Shown here: positions 9,392 to 18,008 of the stretch, in pieces | Numbering within the stretch: position 1 is the stretch's first letter | Layout: each line of letters begins with the position of its first letter | DNA from: an uncultured Kiritimatiellota bacterium | GTDB taxonomy: Bacteria; Verrucomicrobiota; Kiritimatiellia; RFP12; DVOR01 | Direction of reading: 5' to 3' | Length of the DNA: 64,000 nt | Assembly: GCA_944389545.1 (NCBI GenBank) | Contig: CALXMT010000010.1 | Coordinates: 1-64,000, forward strand | Notes under the pieces: model-generated | Seen by the model: the letters and a program-made list of their open reading frames with translations, nothing else | What the model was told of the DNA's origin: nothing | The model's database searches: none | Position numbers and translations under genes: made by a program

Positions 9392-9931
9392 ATGTCTCGT
9401 ATCGGCAAACAGCCCATCACCATCCCCGCCGGCGTCACCGTCACGGTGGCCAACGGGAACGAGGTGACGGTCAAGGGCCCCAAGGGCGAGCTCTCCCGCT
9501 CCCTCCAGAAGGGCATCACCGTCGCCGTCGAAGGCTCCCAGGTTCTCGTCTCCCGCGCGGATGACAGCCGCGCCCAGAAGAGCTACCACGGCCTCTCCCG
9601 CACCCTCATCAAGAACATGATCGAGGGCGTCACCCAGGGTTACACCAAGGAGCTCGTCATCGAGGGCACCGGCTTCAAGGCCGCCGTCCAGGGCCGCAAG
9701 GCCGTCCTCACCCTCGGCTTCGCCTCCCCCAAGGAATACCTCATCCCCGACGGCTGCACCGTCACCGTCACCGCTGACGTCAACGTCAAGGTTGAGGGCA
9801 TCGACAAGCAGGTCGTCGGCGAGGCTGCCGCCCGCATCCGCTCCTACTACCCTGCCGAGCCCTACAAAGGCAAGGGCATCCGCTACAAGGACGAGAAGAT
9901 CCGCCGCAAGGAAGGCAAGACCGTCGCCTAA
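9392..9931 (+). CDS. rplF: 50S ribosomal protein L6
   Basis: Large-subunit stalk-base protein. 179 aa, starting MSRIGKQPITIPAGVTV, with the two L6 repeats and the C-terminal PAEPYKGKGIRYKDEKIRRK signature. TAAAGGAGA precedes ATG 9392. Confidence 0.97.
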   Translation: MSRIGKQPITIPAGVTVTVANGNEVTVKGPKGELSRSLQKGITVAVEGSQVLVSRADDSRAQKSYHGLSRTLIKNMIEGVTQGYTKELVIEGTGFKAAVQGRKAVLTLGFASPKEYLIPDGCTVTVTADVNVKVEGIDKQVVGEAAARIRSYYPAEPYKGKGIRYKDEKIRRKEGKTVA

Positions 9932-9954
9932 CCCCGGCCAGGAGAATCGCAACC

Positions 9955-10323
9955 ATGAGTCTCAAGAATCGCAAAGAACAACGCGTGGCGCGCCACAAGC
10001 GCATCCGCCGCCACGTCAGCGGCACCGCCGAGCGTCCGCGCATGGCCATCTTCGTCTCGAACCGCTACATGTACGTGCAGTTCATCGACGACGTGGCCGG
10101 CACCACCCTCGCTTCCGCCTCCACCCTCAAGGGCGGCTGGAAGTGCAACCTTGAGGGCGCCAAGGCTCTCGGCGAGGCCGCCGCCCAGGCCGCCCAGGCC
10201 AAGGGCCTCAAGACCATCGTCGTTGACCGCGCCGGCTACAAGTTCCACGGCCGCGTCAAGACCATCGTCGAGTCCGCCGTTGCCGCGGGCCTTTCCATCA
10301 GCGCCAAGACGGAGGAAGCGTAA
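9955..10323 (+). CDS. rplR: 50S ribosomal protein L18
   Basis: 5S rRNA-binding protein. 122 aa; N-terminal basic region [20 protein letters not shown] and C-terminal [18 protein letters not shown] are family features. CAGGAG lies upstream. Its stop TAA shares one base with the rpsE ATG. Confidence 0.95.
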   Translation: MSLKNRKEQRVARHKRIRRHVSGTAERPRMAIFVSNRYMYVQFIDDVAGTTLASASTLKGGWKCNLEGAKALGEAAAQAAQAKGLKTIVVDRAGYKFHGRVKTIVESAVAAGLSISAKTEEA

Positions 10324-10811
10324 TGTTCGACCGCAACAACCGTGACCGCGACGCCGGCCCCGAGCTCGATGAGAAGACCGTGTTCGTCAACCGTTGCGCC
10401 AAGACCGTGAAGGGCGGCCGCCGCTTCAGCTTCTCCGCCGTCATCGTCGTCGGCGACAACAACGGCAAGGTCGGCCTCGGCATCGGCAAGGCCAACGAAG
10501 TCGGTGACGCCATCCGCAAGGGCGGCGACGCCGCCCGCAAGGCCATGCGCCCCGTCTGCATGAAGGGCACCACTATCCCCCACGAGGTCACCGGCGTCTG
10601 CGACGGCGGCAAGGTCCTCCTCAAGCCCGCGCCCGACGGCACCGGCATCATCTGCGGCGGCGCCATGCGCCCCGTCCTTGAGGCCGCCGGCATCCGCGAC
10701 GTCGTGGGCAAGAGCCTCGGCTCCAAGAACCGCCTCAACGTGGTCAAGGCCACCATCGACGCCCTCCACCAGCTCCGCTCCGCGGAGGCCATCGCGGCCC
10801 TCCGCGCCTGA
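10323..10811 (+). CDS. rpsE: 30S ribosomal protein S5
   Basis: Decoding-fidelity protein. 162 aa with the double-stranded RNA-binding part ([20 protein letters not shown]) and the C-terminal [20 protein letters not shown] region. It begins in the rplR stop codon, so translation is coupled. rpmD (L30) normally follows; here rplO comes next after 58 bases and no L30-like frame is present. Confidence 0.96.
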   Translation: MFDRNNRDRDAGPELDEKTVFVNRCAKTVKGGRRFSFSAVIVVGDNNGKVGLGIGKANEVGDAIRKGGDAARKAMRPVCMKGTTIPHEVTGVCDGGKVLLKPAPDGTGIICGGAMRPVLEAAGIRDVVGKSLGSKNRLNVVKATIDALHQLRSAEAIAALRA

Positions 10812-10869
10812 CGGCGCCGCGCGGGCGGCTAACCCCCGCCCGCGCGCCACTTACGAAAGGATTTCCGAA

Positions 10870-11316
10870 ATGGATCTTTCCAACCTCACCAACACCCCCG
10901 GCGCTCGCAAGAGCCGCAAGCGCGTCGGCCGCGGCATGGGCTCGGGCATGGGCAAGACCTCTACCCGCGGCCACAAGGGCCAGGGCGCCCGCAAGGGCCA
11001 CAAGCAGAAGCTCGGCTTCGAAGGCGGCCAGATGCCCCTCATGCGCCGTCTGCCCAAGCGCGGCTTCAAGAACCCCAACCGCATCCCTTACTACGGCGTC
11101 AACGTCAGCCAGCTGAACTGCTTCGATGACGGCACCGTCGTGGACATCGATGTGATGCTCGCGGCCGGCTTCGGCTACCGCCCGGCCAAGGACGCCGGCA
11201 TCAAGATCCTCGGCACCGGCGAGCTCACCAAGAAGCTCACCGTGAAGGCCTCCGCCTTCTCCGCCGCCGCCAAGGCCAAGATCGAGGCCGCCGGCGGCAC
11301 CTGCGAGGTCATCTGA
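10870..11316 (+). CDS. rplO: 50S ribosomal protein L15
   Basis: Late-assembly large-subunit protein. ATG 10870 (AAAGGA upstream) gives 148 aa starting MDLSNLTNTPGARKSRKRVG, with the Gly/Lys-rich RGHKGQGARKGHK tract and FEGGQMPLMRRLPKRGFKN signature. The frame is open earlier, inside rpsE, but that part is not L15. Confidence 0.96.
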   Translation: MDLSNLTNTPGARKSRKRVGRGMGSGMGKTSTRGHKGQGARKGHKQKLGFEGGQMPLMRRLPKRGFKNPNRIPYYGVNVSQLNCFDDGTVVDIDVMLAAGFGYRPAKDAGIKILGTGELTKKLTVKASAFSAAAKAKIEAAGGTCEVI

Positions 11317-11330
11317 CTCTCGCCCTCCCC

Positions 11331-11364
11331 GGCCCGACACCCCGTCGGGCCGGGCCCCTTTTTT
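11331..11364 (+). terminator. Intrinsic terminator or attenuator between rplO and secY
   Basis: GGCCCGAC (11331-11338) pairs with GTCGGGCC (11344-11351) around a 5-base loop, followed after a short G/C spacer by six T residues (11359-11364). No fresh promoter is evident before secY, so it may only lower downstream expression. Confidence 0.65.
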
Positions 11365-11418
11365 CATTCCGGGGCCAAGCCCCCGCGACGTTGAGCGCCC
11401 TGCACCCAGAGGACCCCC

Positions 11419-12777
11419 ATGCTCAAGACCTTCGCCAACCTCTTCAAGATCCCCGACCTCCGCGCCCGCATCTTCTTCACCATCGCGCTGGTCGCCGTGG
11501 CCCGTCTCCTCGCCATGATCCCGACCCCCGGCGTGGACTGGTCCGCCATTGTTCAGCTCCAGGAGAGCCTGAAGGCGGATGGCGGCCTGCTCAACTGGTT
11601 TGACACCTTCACCGGCGGCGCCCTCACCCAGTGCTCCATCGGCACCCTCTCCATCTGGCCTTACATCTCCGCCCAGATCATCATCCAGCTGATGACCGCC
11701 GTCATTCCCACCCTGGGCCGCCTCCAGCGCGAAGGCGACGCCGGCCGCAAGACCCTCAACCTCTACACCCGCTGGCTCACCATCGGCATCTGCGTCTTCC
11801 AGGCCTGCGCCCTCGCCGCCACCATGCTCAACTCCCAGGAAGTCTTCGGCATCGGCGGCCTCGTCACCATGAGCCCCCTCTTCTTCTATATCAACACCGT
11901 CATCGCCATGACGGGCACCTCCATGTTCGTCATGTGGCTGGGCGACCAGATCACCGATCGCGGCATCGGCAACGGCGTCTCCCTCCTCATCATGATCAAC
12001 ATCACCTCCCGCCTCCCCGCGGCCGTCTCCGACGCCGCCCGCCGCTACTTCAGCGTCGGTGGCGCCGAGGCCCAGGGCCAGATCTGGGAGCTCGCCCTCC
12101 TCCTCGTCTTCTTCTTCGCCGTCCTCCTCGGCACCGTGGCCCTCACCCAGGCCCTCCGCAAGATCCCGATCCACTCCACCCGCGCCATCTCCCGCGGCTC
12201 CGCCTACGGCGGCGGCGTCACCTACCTCCCCCTGCGCGTCAACTACGCCGGCGTCATGCCCATCATCTTCGCCGGCCCCATCCTCCAGCTCGTCGGCTTC
12301 CTCTCCCGCCTCAACGGCTCCAACGCCGTCACCCTCTTCCTCAAGCGCGTCGGTGAGCAGGTCGCCAACGTCACCACCCCCACCCACATCATCCTCTACG
12401 CCGTCCTCATCCTCTTCTTCACCTTCTTCTGGGTCGCCACCCAGTTCAACGCCATGAACATCTCCGACGGCCTCAAGCGCGACGGCTCCTACATCCCCGG
12501 CATCCGCCCCGGCCTCGCCACCGCCGAATACCTCGATGGTGTCATGACCCGCGTCACCTTCATCGGCGCCCTCTCCCTCCTCGCCATCGCCATCATCCCG
12601 CTCCTCCTCGTCTCCTTCCGCGACATCCCCTGGAGCATCTCCACCTTCTTCGGCGGCACCTCCCTGCTCATCATCGTCGGCGTCGCCCTCGACACTCTCC
12701 GCCGCCTCGAGTCCCAGCTCGTCATGCGCAACTTCGACGGCTTCCTCAAGCATGGCCGCATCACCGGCCGCCGCTAA
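11419..12777 (+). CDS. secY: Protein translocase channel subunit SecY
   Basis: Pore-forming subunit of the Sec translocon in the inner membrane. 452 aa with about ten hydrophobic segments, N-terminal IPDLRARIFFTIALVAVARL, the plug-region neighbourhood GGALTQCSIGTLSIWPYISA and the loop VATQFNAMNISDGLKRDGSY. Codon choice is strongly C-ending. It partners with the SecDF and YajC encoded at 45-49 kb. Confidence 0.97.
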   Translation: MLKTFANLFKIPDLRARIFFTIALVAVARLLAMIPTPGVDWSAIVQLQESLKADGGLLNWFDTFTGGALTQCSIGTLSIWPYISAQIIIQLMTAVIPTLGRLQREGDAGRKTLNLYTRWLTIGICVFQACALAATMLNSQEVFGIGGLVTMSPLFFYINTVIAMTGTSMFVMWLGDQITDRGIGNGVSLLIMINITSRLPAAVSDAARRYFSVGGAEAQGQIWELALLLVFFFAVLLGTVALTQALRKIPIHSTRAISRGSAYGGGVTYLPLRVNYAGVMPIIFAGPILQLVGFLSRLNGSNAVTLFLKRVGEQVANVTTPTHIILYAVLILFFTFFWVATQFNAMNISDGLKRDGSYIPGIRPGLATAEYLDGVMTRVTFIGALSLLAIAIIPLLLVSFRDIPWSISTFFGGTSLLIIVGVALDTLRRLESQLVMRNFDGFLKHGRITGRR

Positions 12778-12798
12778 GCACAGAAGGGCCCCCTCACC

Positions 12799-13449
12799 AT
12801 GAACGTCGTCATCCTCCTTGGCGCTCCCGGCTCCGGCAAAGGCACCCTCGCCGCCGAGCTCGCCCGCGTCCCCGGCATCCGCCACCTCTCCACCGGCGAC
12901 CTCCTCCGCGCGGCCGTCAAGGCCGGCACCCCCGCCGGCCTCAAGGCCAAGACCTACATGGAGGCCGGCAACCTCGTCCCCGACGCCGTCATCGCTGAGC
13001 TCCTCGCCGAGAATCTCGACGCCGACCCCTCCACCAACGTCCTCCTCCTCGACGGCTTCCCGCGCAACGTCGCCCAGGCCGACATCTTGGCCGACCTCCT
13101 CGAGCGCAAAGGCATCCACCTCCGCGGCGCCCTCCTCCTCGAAGTCCCCGACGACATCCTCATCGCCCGCATCGCCGGCCGCCGCGTCTGCCCCGCCTGC
13201 TCCGCCACCTTCAACGTCACCACCCTCCCCCCCAAGGTCGAGGGCGTCTGCGACGCCTGCGGCGCTACCCTCGTCACCCGCAAGGACGACGACCCCGCCA
13301 CCGTCCGCCACCGCCTCGAAGTCTACGCCGAGCAGACCTTCCCCCTCATCGATTACTACCGCCAGCGCGGACTCCTCCACGCCGTCGACGCCTCCGGCCA
13401 CGACCTTGAGCCCAAGATCGAGGCCGCCCTCCGCAAAATCCATGATTAA
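12799..13449 (+). CDS. adk: Adenylate kinase
   Basis: Converts ATP plus AMP to two ADP. 216 aa; P-loop GAPGSGKGT at residues 8-16, AMP-site LSTGDLLRAAV, and DGFPRNVAQA. The LID carries four cysteines (CPAC and CDAC pairs), so it is a zinc-structured long form. It overlaps the map start by 8 bases. secY-adk-map order is classical. Confidence 0.96.
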   Translation: MNVVILLGAPGSGKGTLAAELARVPGIRHLSTGDLLRAAVKAGTPAGLKAKTYMEAGNLVPDAVIAELLAENLDADPSTNVLLLDGFPRNVAQADILADLLERKGIHLRGALLLEVPDDILIARIAGRRVCPACSATFNVTTLPPKVEGVCDACGATLVTRKDDDPATVRHRLEVYAEQTFPLIDYYRQRGLLHAVDASGHDLEPKIEAALRKIHD

Positions 13450-14245
13450 CGTCCACACGCCCGCAGAGCTCGACGCCATGCGCCAGGCCGGCCGCCTCAT
13501 GGCCGACCTGCTGAACGCGTGTTGCGACTTCATCCAGCCCGGCATCACCACCGCCGAAGTCGACGCCTTCTGCCGCGCCACCCTCCGCACCCTCGGCGAC
13601 GGCACCGCCCAATCCGGCTCCCTCGGCTACATGGGCTATCCCGCCTCCCTCTGCGTCTCCGTCAACGAAGAGGTCATCCACGGCATCCCCGGCGACCGCA
13701 TCCTCCAGCGCGGCGACCTCGTCAGCCTCGACGTCTGCGGCTTCTACCACGGCTTCGTCGGCGACAACACCCGCACCATCGTCGTCGGCGGCCCCGAACA
13801 CCTCGACGCCGACCGCCGCCGCCTCCTGCGCGTCACCCGCCAATCTCTCGAAGAAGCCGTCCGCGCCATCCGCCCCGGCATCCACCTCGGCGACATCTGC
13901 CACCTCATCGAGCGCATCGTCACCCAGGGTGGGTGCACCGTCGTCCGGGAATACACCGGCCACGGCGTCGGCCGCAAGCTTCACGAAGACCCGCCCATCC
14001 CCAACTACGGGAAACCCGGGCGCGGCCCCATTTTACACGAAGGCATGACCTTGGCCATCGAGCCAATGGTCAACCTTGGCAAGTCCGCCATCCGCGTCCT
14101 CCCCGATGGTTGGACAGTCGTCACGCGCGACGGCCTCCCCGCCGCGCACTTTGAGTACTCCGTGGCTGTGCTCAGCGACCGAGCGGAAATCCTCACACCC
14201 TGGTTCGAAAAGGACCCCTGGTCCGACGATTGGATGAAGGAGTGA
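13442..14245 (+). CDS. map: Methionine aminopeptidase, type I
   Basis: Removes the initiator methionine from nascent proteins. ATG 13442 gives 267 aa; the long upstream open frame is antisense-like shadow of adk. Metal ligands are recognisable: Asp in SLDVCGF, Asp in VGDNTRT, His in GHGVGRKLHEDP, Glu in AIEPMV and Glu in FEYSVAV. infA, which often follows map, is absent; rpmJ follows after its own promoter. Confidence 0.95.
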   Translation: MINVHTPAELDAMRQAGRLMADLLNACCDFIQPGITTAEVDAFCRATLRTLGDGTAQSGSLGYMGYPASLCVSVNEEVIHGIPGDRILQRGDLVSLDVCGFYHGFVGDNTRTIVVGGPEHLDADRRRLLRVTRQSLEEAVRAIRPGIHLGDICHLIERIVTQGGCTVVREYTGHGVGRKLHEDPPIPNYGKPGRGPILHEGMTLAIEPMVNLGKSAIRVLPDGWTVVTRDGLPAAHFEYSVAVLSDRAEILTPWFEKDPWSDDWMKE

Positions 14246-14265
14246 AGATTTTTGCTTTTTAACAG

Positions 14266-14295
14266 TGGACAGCGCACACAGAAATGTGTTATACT
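14266..14295 (+). promoter_or_regulatory. Promoter of the alpha operon
   Basis: TGGACA (-35, 14266-14271), an 18-base spacer and TATACT (-10, 14290-14295) preceded by TGTGT. It lies in an AT-richer gap after map and 30 bases before rpmJ. This is the best promoter match in the window. Confidence 0.65.
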
Positions 14296-14324
14296 GAACC
14301 ACTCATTTTAAGAAGGAACAGGCC

Positions 14325-14438
14325 ATGAAAGTTCGTAGTTCTGTCAAACGCATTTGTGAGCAGTGCCGCATCGTCCGGCGCAAGGGCGTCGTTCGTGTCA
14401 TCTGCTCGAACCCCCGCCACAAGCAGCGTCAAGGTTAA
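14325..14438 (+). CDS. rpmJ: 50S ribosomal protein L36
   Basis: 37-aa zinc-ribbon ribosomal protein starting [19 protein letters not shown]. Zinc ligands are the CEQC pair (C11, C14), C27 and H32. AAGGAAC lies upstream of ATG 14325. First gene of the alpha operon, placed directly before rpsM as in many bacteria. Confidence 0.95.
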   Translation: MKVRSSVKRICEQCRIVRRKGVVRVICSNPRHKQRQG

Positions 14439-14453
14439 TCGGAGAACACAGAC

Positions 14454-14825
14454 ATGCCGAGATTGATGGGTGTGGATGTCCCCGGCAACAAGCGCATCGA
14501 GTATGCCTTGCGGTACATCCACGGAATCGGCCCCAAACGGGCCATGGACATCGTTGAAGCCTGCAACATCGAAATCGGGAAGAAGGCCGACGCCCTCACC
14601 CCCGACGAGATCCGTCAGGTCGTCACCTACATCCAGGAAAACTACCGCGTTGAGGGCGACCTCCGCCGCGAGGTCTCCGGCAACATCCGCCGCCTCATGA
14701 GCATCGGCACCTATCGCGGTTACCGCCACAAACGCGGTCTCCCCTGCCGCGGCCAGCGCACCAAGACCAATGCGCGCACCCGCAAAGGCGCCAAGAAGAC
14801 GGTCTCCACCGTCCGCGAAAAGTAA
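14454..14825 (+). CDS. rpsM: 30S ribosomal protein S13
   Basis: Head protein contacting the P-site tRNA. 123 aa: VDVPGNKRIEYALRYIHGIG at the start and RGLPCRGQRTKTNARTRKG near the C terminus are family signatures. CGGAGA precedes ATG 14454. Confidence 0.97.
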   Translation: MPRLMGVDVPGNKRIEYALRYIHGIGPKRAMDIVEACNIEIGKKADALTPDEIRQVVTYIQENYRVEGDLRREVSGNIRRLMSIGTYRGYRHKRGLPCRGQRTKTNARTRKGAKKTVSTVREK

Positions 14826-14840
14826 TCCCAGGAACCCCAA

Positions 14841-15341
14841 ATGAGCGAAGAAAACACCGAACAGCAGGCCGTCTCCGCCGAGGAGCAACAGAAGCCTGCC
14901 CTCAGCGAGGCCCAGCAGATCCTCGCCGCCGATACGGCCGCCGCCAACGCCGCCGCCGACGCAGAGGCTGCCAAGAAGAAGTCCAAGGTCAAGGCCATGC
15001 CCGCCGGCATCGCCTTCATCCGCGCCACTTACAACAACACCCTCGTCTCCATCGCCGACGCCCGCGGTGGCGTCATCTCCTGGAGCTCCTCCGGCAAGGC
15101 CGGCTTCAAGGGCTCCCGCAAGTCCACCGCCTTCGCCGCCACCATGGTCGCGCAGGACGCCGCCCGCACCGCCTACGCCCGCGGCATGCATGAGGTCGAA
15201 GTCCGCATGCAGGGCGCCGGCGCCGGCCGCGAATCCGCCGTCCGCGCCATCCAGTCCGTCGGCATCCACGTCACGTGCATCAAGGACTGCACCCCCGTCG
15301 CCCACAACGGCTGCCGTCCCCGCAAGCGCAGGAGGGTTTGA
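14841..15341 (+). CDS. rpsK: 30S ribosomal protein S11 with N-terminal extension
   Basis: Platform protein near the mRNA exit. The S11 core begins near residue 48 and is complete, ending with [11 protein letters not shown]. Residues 1 to about 45 form an Ala/Glu/Gln-rich acidic tail followed by a KKKSK stretch, not found in ordinary 125-130 aa S11. A later start would lose the only good ribosome binding site (AGGAAC before ATG 14841), so the extension is probably real. Its function is unknown. Confidence 0.95.
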   Translation: MSEENTEQQAVSAEEQQKPALSEAQQILAADTAAANAAADAEAAKKKSKVKAMPAGIAFIRATYNNTLVSIADARGGVISWSSSGKAGFKGSRKSTAFAATMVAQDAARTAYARGMHEVEVRMQGAGAGRESAVRAIQSVGIHVTCIKDCTPVAHNGCRPRKRRRV

Positions 15342-15343
15342 TC

Positions 15344-15949
15344 ATGGCTCGTTACACCGGCCCCCGCACCAAGATTTCCCGTCGTTTTGGCGAGCCCATC
15401 TACGGGCCCGACAAAATCCTCGAACGCCGCAAGAATCCCCCCGGCCAGCACGGCGCCAACCGCCGCCGCAAACTCTCCGAGTACGGCGTCCAGCTCCGTG
15501 AAAAGCAGAAGGCCAAGTACATCTACGGCATGCTCGAGCGCCAGTTCCACATCTTCTTCGAGCGCGCCAAGGCCCGTCAGGGGAAGACCGGCGACATCCT
15601 CCTCCAGCTCTGCGAGACCCGCCTCGACAACATCGTCTACCGCCTCGGCATCGCGCCCACCCGCGCCGCCGCCCGCCAGCTGGTCTCCCACCGCCACATC
15701 ACCGTCGACGGCAAGGTCTGCAACATCCCCTCCTACACCGTCAAGCCCGGTCAGACCGTCGCCGTCCGCGAGAAAGATCGCTCCATGAGCGTCATCGTCG
15801 ATTCCATCAAGAGCCCCCGCACCGCCGCCCAATCCTGGCTGCAGTGGGACGAGGCCAACATGGCCGGCACCCTCCTCAGCGTCCCCGAGCGCTCCGAGAT
15901 CCCGGAAAACATCGACGTCCAGCTCATCGTCGAACTCTACTCTCGCTAA
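15344..15949 (+). CDS. rpsD: 30S ribosomal protein S4
   Basis: Primary 16S binder and fidelity protein. ATG 15344 with GCAGGAGG upstream gives 201 aa starting [20 protein letters not shown]. No N-terminal zinc cysteines. S4 domain: [20 protein letters not shown] and [18 protein letters not shown]. The upstream in-frame extension reads through rpsK and is rejected. Confidence 0.97.
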   Translation: MARYTGPRTKISRRFGEPIYGPDKILERRKNPPGQHGANRRRKLSEYGVQLREKQKAKYIYGMLERQFHIFFERAKARQGKTGDILLQLCETRLDNIVYRLGIAPTRAAARQLVSHRHITVDGKVCNIPSYTVKPGQTVAVREKDRSMSVIVDSIKSPRTAAQSWLQWDEANMAGTLLSVPERSEIPENIDVQLIVELYSR

Positions 15950-16023
15950 ACCCACCCGTTGTCCCAGAGCCGCGCGGGAACACCACCCGCGCGGCCCCAA
16001 CACGTCAGAAAGGACGGACCATC

Positions 16024-17022
16024 ATGCCGATTCGCCTGAGTCGCTTTGAAATGCCCACCCACATCGTCCGGGACGACGCCACCGCCACCGAGACCTACGC
16101 CCGGTACACCGCCGACCCCTTCGAGATTGGTTACGGCCGCACCATCGGAAACTCCCTCCGTCGCGTCCTCCTCTCCTCCATCGAAGGCTTCGCCATCAAG
16201 GCCATCAAGCTCGAAGGCGCCGCGCACGAGTTCTGCTCCCTCCCCGGCGTCGCCGAAGACGTCACCGACATCGTCCTCAACCTCAAAAAGGTCCTCCTCA
16301 AGAGCTTCACCCGCGACACCCGCTGGATCCGCCTCAACAAGCAAGGCCCCTGCGTCGTCACCGCCGCCGACTTCGCCGTCGATAACTCCATCGAGATCCT
16401 CAATCCCGATCAGGTTATCGCCACCCTCGACGTCGACGGCAAGCTCAACCTCGAGGCCCAGGTCGGCGTCGGCCGTGGCTTCTGCCTCGCCGAAGGCAAC
16501 AAGGATCCCGCCTTTGATATCGGCGTCATCCCGATCGACTCCGCCTTCTCCCCCGTCACCCGCGTCAACTACGACGTCGTCAACACCCGCGTCGGTCAGC
16601 GCACCGACTACGAGCGCCTCATCCTCGACATCTGGACCGACGGCCGCGTCTCCCCCGACGAAGCCCTCAAGACCAGCGCCGCACTCCTGAGGCACCACCT
16701 TGACGCCTTCGTCGCCACCGCCGACGAGATCCTCGAGTTCGACTCCCCCTCCCAGGCCGACTCCACCGAGATCGAAGACCTCCGCCGCAAGCTCAACATG
16801 GGCGTCGGCGAAATCGAGCTCTCCGTCCGCTCCGCCAACTGCCTCAACGCCGCCGGCATCACCACCGTTGGCGAGCTCGTGACGAAGACCGAGGCCGACA
16901 TGCTCAAGTATCGCAACTTCGGCAAGAAGTCCCTCACCGAAATCCGCGAGAAACTCCAGGAGATGGGCCTCTCCTTCGGCATGAAGATCGACCCCAACCT
17001 GCTCGACAAGAAGAACGACTGA
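16024..17022 (+). CDS. rpoA: RNA polymerase alpha subunit
   Basis: Assembles core RNA polymerase and contacts promoter UP elements and activators. ATG 16024 (AAAGGA upstream) gives 332 aa. The N-terminal domain contains GRTIGNSLRRVLLSSIEGFA; the C-terminal helix-hairpin-helix domain begins near residue 260 with ELSVRSANCLNAAGI and includes GKKSLTEIREKLQEMGL. Length and domain spacing are standard. Confidence 0.97.
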   Translation: MPIRLSRFEMPTHIVRDDATATETYARYTADPFEIGYGRTIGNSLRRVLLSSIEGFAIKAIKLEGAAHEFCSLPGVAEDVTDIVLNLKKVLLKSFTRDTRWIRLNKQGPCVVTAADFAVDNSIEILNPDQVIATLDVDGKLNLEAQVGVGRGFCLAEGNKDPAFDIGVIPIDSAFSPVTRVNYDVVNTRVGQRTDYERLILDIWTDGRVSPDEALKTSAALLRHHLDAFVATADEILEFDSPSQADSTEIEDLRRKLNMGVGEIELSVRSANCLNAAGITTVGELVTKTEADMLKYRNFGKKSLTEIREKLQEMGLSFGMKIDPNLLDKKND

Positions 17023-17058
17023 GTCCACCCCACTCAACACCTTTAAGGAACATCCACC

Positions 17059-17454
17059 ATGCGTCACAAAAGACTCGCCAAGAAATTCGGCCGCTCCCCC
17101 GAGCACCGCGCCCAATTGATGCGCATGCTCTGCGCCGCCCTCATCACCCACGACCGCATCGAAACCACCCTTAAGAAGGCCAAGCAGGCCCGCAAGGATG
17201 CCGAAAAGCTCGTCACCCTCGCCCGCAAAGGCACCCTCGCCGCCCGCCGCCTCGTCGCCGCCCGCCTCCGCAGCCCCGAGGCCGTCAAGCGCCTCTTCGA
17301 CACCGTCGTCCCCGCCCTCGCCGGCCGCAACGGTGGCTACACCCGCATCACCAAGCTCGGCTTCCGCCGCGGCGACGCCACCGAAATGTGCGTCCTCGAG
17401 TGGGTCGACAAGGCCCCCGCCGAGGCCCCTGCGGAAACCCCCGCCGCCGAATAA
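17059..17454 (+). CDS. rplQ: 50S ribosomal protein L17
   Basis: Tunnel-exit large-subunit protein closing the alpha operon. 131 aa; MRHKRLAKKFGRSPEHRAQL start and TRITKLGFRRGDATEM near the end are typical. A short Pro/Ala/Glu tail ends in TPAAE. The 3' end and terminator closely resemble those of the 94-aa gene at 18009. Confidence 0.95.
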   Translation: MRHKRLAKKFGRSPEHRAQLMRMLCAALITHDRIETTLKKAKQARKDAEKLVTLARKGTLAARRLVAARLRSPEAVKRLFDTVVPALAGRNGGYTRITKLGFRRGDATEMCVLEWVDKAPAEAPAETPAAE

Positions 17455-17470
17455 TTCGGCCCCACGCGAC

Positions 17471-17506
17471 AAAAGCCCCCGACCTCCCCGGTCGGGGGCT
17501 TTTTTG
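17471..17506 (+). terminator. Intrinsic terminator of the alpha operon
   Basis: AGCCCCCGACC (17474-17484) pairs perfectly with GGTCGGGGGCT (17490-17500), followed by a T-run. Strong rho-independent terminator 20 bases after rplQ. Confidence 0.9.
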
Positions 17507-17970
17507 TTGTCTGGAAGTTTGGAAGTTTGGAAGTTTGGAGGTTTAGAGGTTTGGCAGTTTAGCGGTTTGGAAGCTTGGTTCCCTTGGTGGGGCTCCGCCC
17601 CACACCCCATTACCCTCCGTCGCCCGCTTGCCGGGCGCTCCTGAATCTCCTGCATCTCCTGAATCTCCTGCATCTCCTGTTGGGGCGTCCTCCAGGCACG
17701 TCCGCAGGGCGTGCCTGCGGGTGCAGGGGGTGTTTCCCCCTGCTGGGGCGTGGGGCAGCGCCCCACATTCCAATCAGCTAATCAGCCAATCAGCTAATCA
17801 GCTAATCAGCTAATCAGCTAATCAGCTAATCAGCCAATTTCCCTTTGTGTCCTTTGCGAATCTTTGCGCCTTTGTGGGTGCTCGCGCAGCGTAATCCACT
17901 CTGGCAGTCCTGCGTGCGCTAGCACGCCCCAAATCTGCACGAATCTGCGAAATCTTCGGTCCCTTACACA
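17507..17970. repeat. Repeat-filled gap after the ribosomal cluster
   Basis: No gene is visible. In order: an 8-bp GGAAGTTT array (about 17512-17579), a 9-bp CTCCTGAAT/CTCCTGCAT array (about 17638-17681), hairpin-forming modules, a GGGGCGTGGGGCAGCGCCCC hairpin (17742-17761), an 8-bp AATCAGCT array (about 17772-17837), a CCTTTGTGT 9-bp tract (about 17839-17875) and an AATCTGCGA tract (about 17931-17957). The AATCAGCT array with the same hairpin before it and the same CTTTGTG tract after it recurs at about 27903-27985. Confidence 0.85.
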
Positions 17971-17975
17971 CCACC

Positions 17976-17986
17976 TGTGCTATACT
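17976..17986 (+). promoter_or_regulatory. Extended -10 promoter of the 94-aa gene
   Basis: TGTGC directly precedes TATACT (17981-17986), an extended -10. No convincing -35 is present. The gene starts 23 bases downstream. Confidence 0.45.
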
Positions 17987-18008
17987 GCTTACGTAAAGGA
18001 ACTGGATT

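Noticed and set aside
10744-13605. Minus-strand open frame of 953 codons across rpsE to map
   Set aside because: Antisense to six conserved genes, repetitive Gly/Glu/Ala composition, no motif or ribosome binding site.
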